From: Cystobasidium ongulense
Taxonomy: Eukaryota > Basidiomycota > Cystobasidiomycetes > Cystobasidiales > Cystobasidiaceae
Reading direction: 5' to 3'
DNA length: 64,000 nucleotides
Assembly (NCBI GenBank): GCA_022835595.1
Contig: BQUP01000001.1
Coordinates: 558,001-622,000, forward strand
Below are positions 59,545 through 64,000 of this stretch, piece after piece. How positions within the stretch are numbered: position 1 is the stretch's first letter; each line of letters opens with the position of its first letter. A model generated the notes under the pieces. That model did no database searches and had not been told where the DNA came from. It saw only the letters and a list, made by a program, of their open reading frames with translations. A program made the position numbers and the translations under genes.

Positions 59545-61236
59545 TTAATCCTGCGACTTTAGATATGCTGCAACCTCCTTCTTGACCGAGTGCGAGCCGG
59601 TCAGAGAACGGAAGTCGACAGTCATGCCCTCTTCATCCTTGAGGTACTCGAACCTGTATTGACAGATCGGAGGAGACCAACATTAAATCACGGAAGAATT
59701 GCCTTGTAAACAGGACTACACAACATTGGTCGACATACCAAATGACAGAAAGAAGGTTAGGAAAGGCTTTCTTAGTAGCAAGGCAGGTCATTTGAGCGAA
59801 CCAGTCGACCTTGCTCTGGGCTTCCATATGGATTGCCGTACCGGGTAATGGGTCAGTAGGGTATTTCTTCTCTTCATAGTTGTAAGATTTGGAGGTCTCA
59901 GATATAACCAGCGGAAGTTTCCCGAACACATCGTAGAAAGGAGTGAATAGCTTATGAAATTCGCCTCCTTTAAGTGTATCGTTTCGGTCACGACCACCAA
60001 GATGGAAAGGATAGCTGTCGAGCATCAAAAAAGAAAAACTGAAGTCAGCTTTTCATTCTTTTGATAATTTATCACCTCTTCGTTACTTACAGAGATAGGC
60101 CATGTAGATCAACATATTCGGCACCGGGGTAATAGGTCTAGAATAAACCAAACAGCGCATCAGCTCGTCTCCCTACCTTCTCGGCGCTCAAGGCTGACCA
60201 TGTAATCAGGCGGGTCCTTGACATCCGCGTTAGGAGACCAGAGCATATAGGTACAGGGAGCACCTTCCTTGATGGCCTTATGCATGGCAATCCAGCTCTT
60301 GATGAAATCTATCAACAGACACGCAGGGCTTGCCGTCTCAGACAGCTGCAGCGCCAAGGGTCGGGTTCGGCTCGAGAAACTCACCACCAAGCTGGCTAGA
60401 CTTGTATGGGTTGAGATTCATTTCATGCGCGTATCTGCACAGGGTGTTGAAGTAAAGATTACCCTCAGGATACCGACCTGAACCGACGGGGAGTTATTGG
60501 ACATACCTGAGCCAGACGGTGATTCCTTTATCGTTGAGTTCCTTCATCTTCGCCGCTACGAGGTCAATGATTTTCGGGCTGAAACCACACAACACCATTG
60601 TAGCCGTCAGTACTAAGGTACATGCTGCACCCAAATCAGAATTTCCTAACGTGACTGCCTCGAAGCCACCTATTGAATCCACACAAATAAAGTCAGATAG
60701 CTTGCGCAAACCGAAGGGAGAACATACCCTCCGGCATCAGCGTGATCATGTATACAGGCTGAGTCTCGGGATTGCCGGCCGATACATTGTCCAAATGCCA
60801 GTCGATTTGAGCCAGAGGAGGACGATCCGGCTTTCCAATTTCCTCGTTGGCGTAGATCTGGACCTGCGCATAAGCAATCTCGTCATCATCAGTAAGGCAC
60901 AGACATACGCAGGCAGCAGCAGGTTGGTGAGACGAGGTCGCGTACATAGTCACCAATGACGGCAATGGGCTTATCAAGCGCTTTATTGATGGTGCTGACC
61001 GCATCCGGGACTTCGAAATCTGGTAGCCATCCGAGAGCAATGCCGTTTAGGTATTTTGTATCAGACTCATCAGGCAGACCAAAGGTGTTGGCTTGTCGCA
61101 TCTTTGCTTTGTTCTCGACGTGGAAGGATTGCGCCTGCAGAGCGTCTAGCGGCTGTCCTAACCCGAGTGTGCTATCATACGATAGAGCGTGTACGTGTCT
61201 GGAGGAGCTTCGCCAGTGTCTGCCGTACTGGATCAT
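59545..61236 (-). CDS. GH26-like glycoside hydrolase, copy A (no clear signal peptide)
   Basis: Retaining glycosidase of the clan GH-A type, closest by motif to GH26 beta-mannanases. The minus-strand model has about eight exons. They include TKYLNGIALGWLPDFEVPDA, GITVWLRYAHEMNLNPYKSS (acid/base Glu in HEMN), CTYMLWSPNADVKDPPDYM, TYYPGAEYVDLHGLSLY, and LPLVISETSKSYNYE (nucleophile Glu). It ends VDFRSLTGSHSVKKEVAAYL plus KSQD. Both catalytic Glu are present. Against copy B it keeps the whole catalytic core but lacks a recognisable signal peptide: the ATG at 61236 gives a polar start (MIQYGRHWRSSSRHVHALSY). Either an upstream exon is missed or the 5' end was lost in duplication. Confidence 0.78.
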
Positions 61237-61298
61237 CTCAAGTCATCACCTCGCTCGCTCGCTCGGCCAGGTCTGATACGAGACACTTCCTTTCGACT

Positions 61299-61500
61299 TC
61301 CTGTTTCTTCGACTGCATCGGTACCTTGCGCGCGGACGTCAGAGATCATCCTCGTGTGCTACTGAAGCAAGTATATCAGGCTGCGGCCCGGCTGGCTGGT
61401 AGCGTAGCTGTGCTCATTGGAGAACTCGTCAACAAGTGATAAGCCCTGAAAGTGTGACTGTACTTGCTGCAGCATCGGCTCTTTGCCGCTTCCAGATAAG
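61299..61500 (+). pseudogene. Relic of a GlcNAc-kinase-like gene (3' part)
   Basis: The plus strand matches the 3' part of the kinase gene at 59030-59190. The 16-base stretch TAGCGTAGCTGTGCTC is identical, and flanking blocks align with small changes (TTCGACTGCATC against TTCGACACTGCATA; GAGAACTCGTCAAC against AAGAACTCATCAAC; GTGATAAG against GTGATACG). Translated, GSVAVLIGELVNK parallels DSVAVLVKELIND in the intact gene. Stops and length changes break the frame right after this. The position, tail to tail with GH26-like copy B, mirrors the intact kinase next to copy A. The relic is best explained by duplication of the kinase-hydrolase block followed by loss of the second kinase. Confidence 0.65.
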
Positions 61501-61912
61501 GGGAGCATTATGTAGTACCTAGCGCATGCTAAGATGGGTGCTCGAGCAGATACCGGTAGATGAATGGAGATCACCACGGGGCTCGTTGCGAGGCATTCAC
61601 CTAGACGTGCGAACAGGCTCAAGGGGTAACTATTGCCGGAAAGACTCGGATCCATCGGAATCAGACTTGGCGCAGTCATGCCCATAGGCGTATAAATTCT
61701 GAGAGAGCGGACTCAATTCACGTATCGAACGTAATTGAAAGTTGTCATTATGAACAACGATATCGGAAACAGTAGGGCCTGAACCATCGGAGAAAAAGGA
61801 TGGGTGGAGAAGAAATATATCGAAAGCATCATAAAAGTCTGCATAGAACAGCTGGACGAATGCCATGCTACTTGACAAGATAGATAACAAAATTGTCTGT
61901 TTGTGCGGGGCT
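61501..61912. other. Spacer between the kinase relic and copy B
   Basis: About 410 bases, perhaps including more decayed kinase sequence that I cannot align by eye. No coding frame is supported. Confidence 0.4.
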
Positions 61913-63681
61913 CTAGTTGTCTAGATAGGCAGCGATGGCATTTCTGACGCGGGACATGCCGGTCAATGAGCGGAAATCAACGGTGTGACCAGCTTCATTT
62001 TTGACGAATTCGAACCTGGAGATCACGCAATGGGGAAGGACAATGTCAGTTGTACTTATACTGGGACGAGGATGAAAGAAGGAAAAGGCTTACCAGTTGA
62101 CAGATATAAGGTTAGGGAAGGCAGCTCTACTGGCAGGACTGGTGATCTGAGTGAACCAGTCAACCTTGGTGCCTGGCTCGTTATTGACTGCGCTACCGGG
62201 AGATGGATTGGAAGGGTATTGGTTGAGCTCATAGTTGTAAGGTTTGGAAGTCTCTGAGATGACCAGAGGGTTGTTGCCGAACATTTGGTAGAAGGGAGTA
62301 AAAGTCTCCACGAATTCAGTGCCTGTGAGAGCATCATTTCTTCCTCGTGCATTGGCAGCGAACGAGTAGCTACAAACGAGAAGCAAGAAGCTGTCAGTTG
62401 CGGTACTATGCCCACTGTCGTTTGAAGAGGCGCACAGGGAAATACCATGCAAATCGACGTAGTCGGCACCAGGATAGTAAGTCTGATAACAAGTGTCAGT
62501 TTTTCGCTCGACTTGGTAAAGCGATGAAAGAAACAGCCGCACCATATAGTTTGGCGTAGCTTCTACGTCCACATTGGGTGACCAGAGCATGTAAGTGTCG
62601 GTAGTACCGGCCTTGATAGCATCGTACATTGCTCTCCAGCTGTCGATGAAAGCTTTGTTGGGGAATAACAGTAACTCAGCATCTTTACTGCTCGGTACAG
62701 GTTCTCAGTGTTGAAGCAAAATCTTACCAGTGGGCTGACCGGACCATGCGTGGAATCCGGTACCTAGGTTCATCTCGAAGGCGTACCTGTAGCCATGATT
62801 GGAATATGGGAAGTAATCAGTTATTGCCGGAAACGTTGCTGATGATAGAGGTCCTGTACATACCTCAACCAAACAGTAATGCCAAGAGTATTAAGGCGGT
62901 TCATCTTGTCAACAACAGCTTGGATGACAGCCGGGCTGAATATGCATCGAAATTAGATGAATCAGCGATTCATATGCGGTCCTCAACAGAGTTACTCACG
63001 TGACAGCTTCGAGACCAGCTATATGCATGAACCACCGTGACAGTCAGTCTATGTCTACTCCGTACTTTGCAAGATCAAAACGGTTAGAGTGCTCACCCTG
63101 TGGCATCAAAGACACCATGTAGACAGGCTGGATATTAGGATTTCCAGTAGATACATTTGCAAGATGGTAATCGATCTGAATGAGAGGAGTAGGTACTTCA
63201 TCTTCAAGAGCGTAAATTTGGACCTGTACCATCGAAACAGTATTCAATTCAGCATACTACGCATAAAAGAGAAACAATAGGATGCTAGTATCACGCACAT
63301 AATCGCCAATGACGGACATGGGTCTATCAATCGCATTGTTGATTGTGCTGACCGCACCAGCAACTTCGAAATTAGGTAGCCATCCCAGAGCTAGTCCGTT
63401 CAAGTACTTTGTCTGAGAATCGTCGAGCAGGCCGAATCCGTTGGAAGCTCTCTTTGCGAGGGTCTTGGGCACTGTTGTTTGTGATGCAGGAAGAGGATAG
63501 ACAGTCAACAGCCAGTACCTGCAAAATCGAGAGGAAACGACCACGCACAAGCCTGGACGCGACGAGGACCTCTGTTGGCTCGATGCTGTAGATCAGGCTT
63601 GTAGTAGTGTGTATTACCAGCCCAAGCTATAGCAGCCAAGCCAGCGAGTACACAAAGTGTAAGTGCGGATGTCTGTTTCAT
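61913..63681 (-). CDS. GH26-like glycoside hydrolase, copy B (secreted)
   Basis: Secreted paralog of copy A. The ATG at 63681 opens a classic signal peptide (MKQTSALTLCVLAGLAAIAW, then AG). A short basic region with RRVQACAWSFPLDF follows, and a 48-base intron keeps phase into VPKTLAKRASNGFGLLDDS. The catalytic core is TKYLNGLALGWLPNFEVAGA, GITVWLRYAFEMNLGTGFHA (acid/base Glu; Phe replaces the His of HEMN in copy A), TDTYMLWSPNVDVEATPNYM, TYYPGADYVDLHGISLYSFA and NPLVISETSKPYNYE (nucleophile Glu). It ends VDFRSLTGMSRVRNAIAAYL plus DN. The LAKRA dibasic site could be Kex2-processed. Substrate (mannan or another beta-glycan) is not decided. Confidence 0.82.
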
Positions 63682-64000
63682 CTTGCTTTTGCTTTACTTT
63701 GATTTAGCGACTTGAAGAAGGTAGGACAGATGGGGTATGGGTAGTTGAGCTGTCTCTGTGTGATGCGAGTGTATTGTTGACGAGGCTAAAAGAGTGTGGT
63801 ATTTGTGGTTGTTGGGCACGTGCAATAGCAGGATGGTTGTTGTGGTGTAAATGAGTGTGGGGGGCGAAAAGAGTGTGGGCTGAACACGGCGCTTCTGGAA
63901 GGCGCAACGAGTGTGTCAGTGTTTGTGAATGACGATTGAGCTGGAAGGAAGACACTGTACCCGGTGAAGATGTCGAGCTAAAGGAGGGTCCAGAAGAGAA
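63682..64000. other. Upstream region of GH26-like copy B
   Basis: The promoter and leader of copy B. It is rich in GTGTG/GTTGT on the plus strand (CACAC/ACAAC on the coding strand). No gene starts here. Confidence 0.5.

Noticed and set aside
1-64000. Transposons, LTR elements, CRISPR arrays, plasmid or phage features
   Set aside because: No transposase, reverse transcriptase, integrase or capsid reading frames, no long terminal or inverted repeats, and no spaced direct-repeat array were seen.

Overview
This window is nuclear DNA of an intron-rich fungus, most likely a basidiomycete. The evidence is the dense set of short introns (mostly 50-120 bases, GTRNGT donors, CAG/TAG acceptors), long Ser/Pro-rich extensions on housekeeping enzymes, and a gene set typical of fungi: a GT62 mannosyltransferase, a siderophore transporter, Spc25 and a Yap-type bZIP. 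Ustilaginomycotina would fit, but that placement is inference. I rebuilt the genes by joining exons by eye at splice sites. For most genes the exon lengths sum to a whole number of codons, which supports the models. Starts are the least certain part.

Layout: 1-1132 (-) ribulose-phosphate 3-epimerase, cut by the window edge; 1494-1948 (-) weak candidate gene; 3123-4877 (+) C2H2 factor; 5174-6933 (-) FSP1/AMID-like oxidoreductase; 7464-9584 (-) Mnn9-type GT62 enzyme; 10518-11423 (-) unknown; 11824-13900 (+) ribose-5-phosphate isomerase; 14065-17392 (-) NAD kinase; 18268-19210 (+) unknown; 19645-20599 (+) ribosomal protein eL31; 20934-23757 (+) mitochondrial ABC1/ADCK1-like atypical kinase; 24544-25830 (+) bZIP factor; 26253-26913 (+) dithiol glutaredoxin; 27714-30117 (-) homeodomain protein; 32675-33600 (-) unknown; 34160-35375 (-) Spc25; 35845-39409 (+) UPF1-like SF1 helicase; 40270-41200 (+) DUF2231-like membrane protein; 42229-44695 (+) siderophore-iron transporter; 45431-46365 (+) SPF30/SMNDC1 splicing factor; 49398-54005 (+) large polarity/PP1-type scaffold; 54920-57752 (+) SAM-like tail-anchored protein; 58152-59319 (+) GlcNAc-kinase-like enzyme; 59545-61236 (-) and 61913-63681 (-) two GH26-like glycoside hydrolases with a kinase relic between them.

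Themes: the first 27 kb holds many NADPH/redox and pentose-phosphate functions (RPE, FSP1-like enzyme, RPI, NAD kinase, ADCK1-like kinase, Yap-type bZIP, glutaredoxin). Chance clustering cannot be excluded. The right end holds a duplicated sugar-enzyme block in which the second kinase copy has decayed. I see no transposon, LTR element, tRNA, rRNA or CRISPR array. The most distinctive structural features are tiny exons (13-26 bases) that encode active-site or binding motifs, the kinase/hydrolase duplication, and large low-complexity inserts in conserved enzymes.
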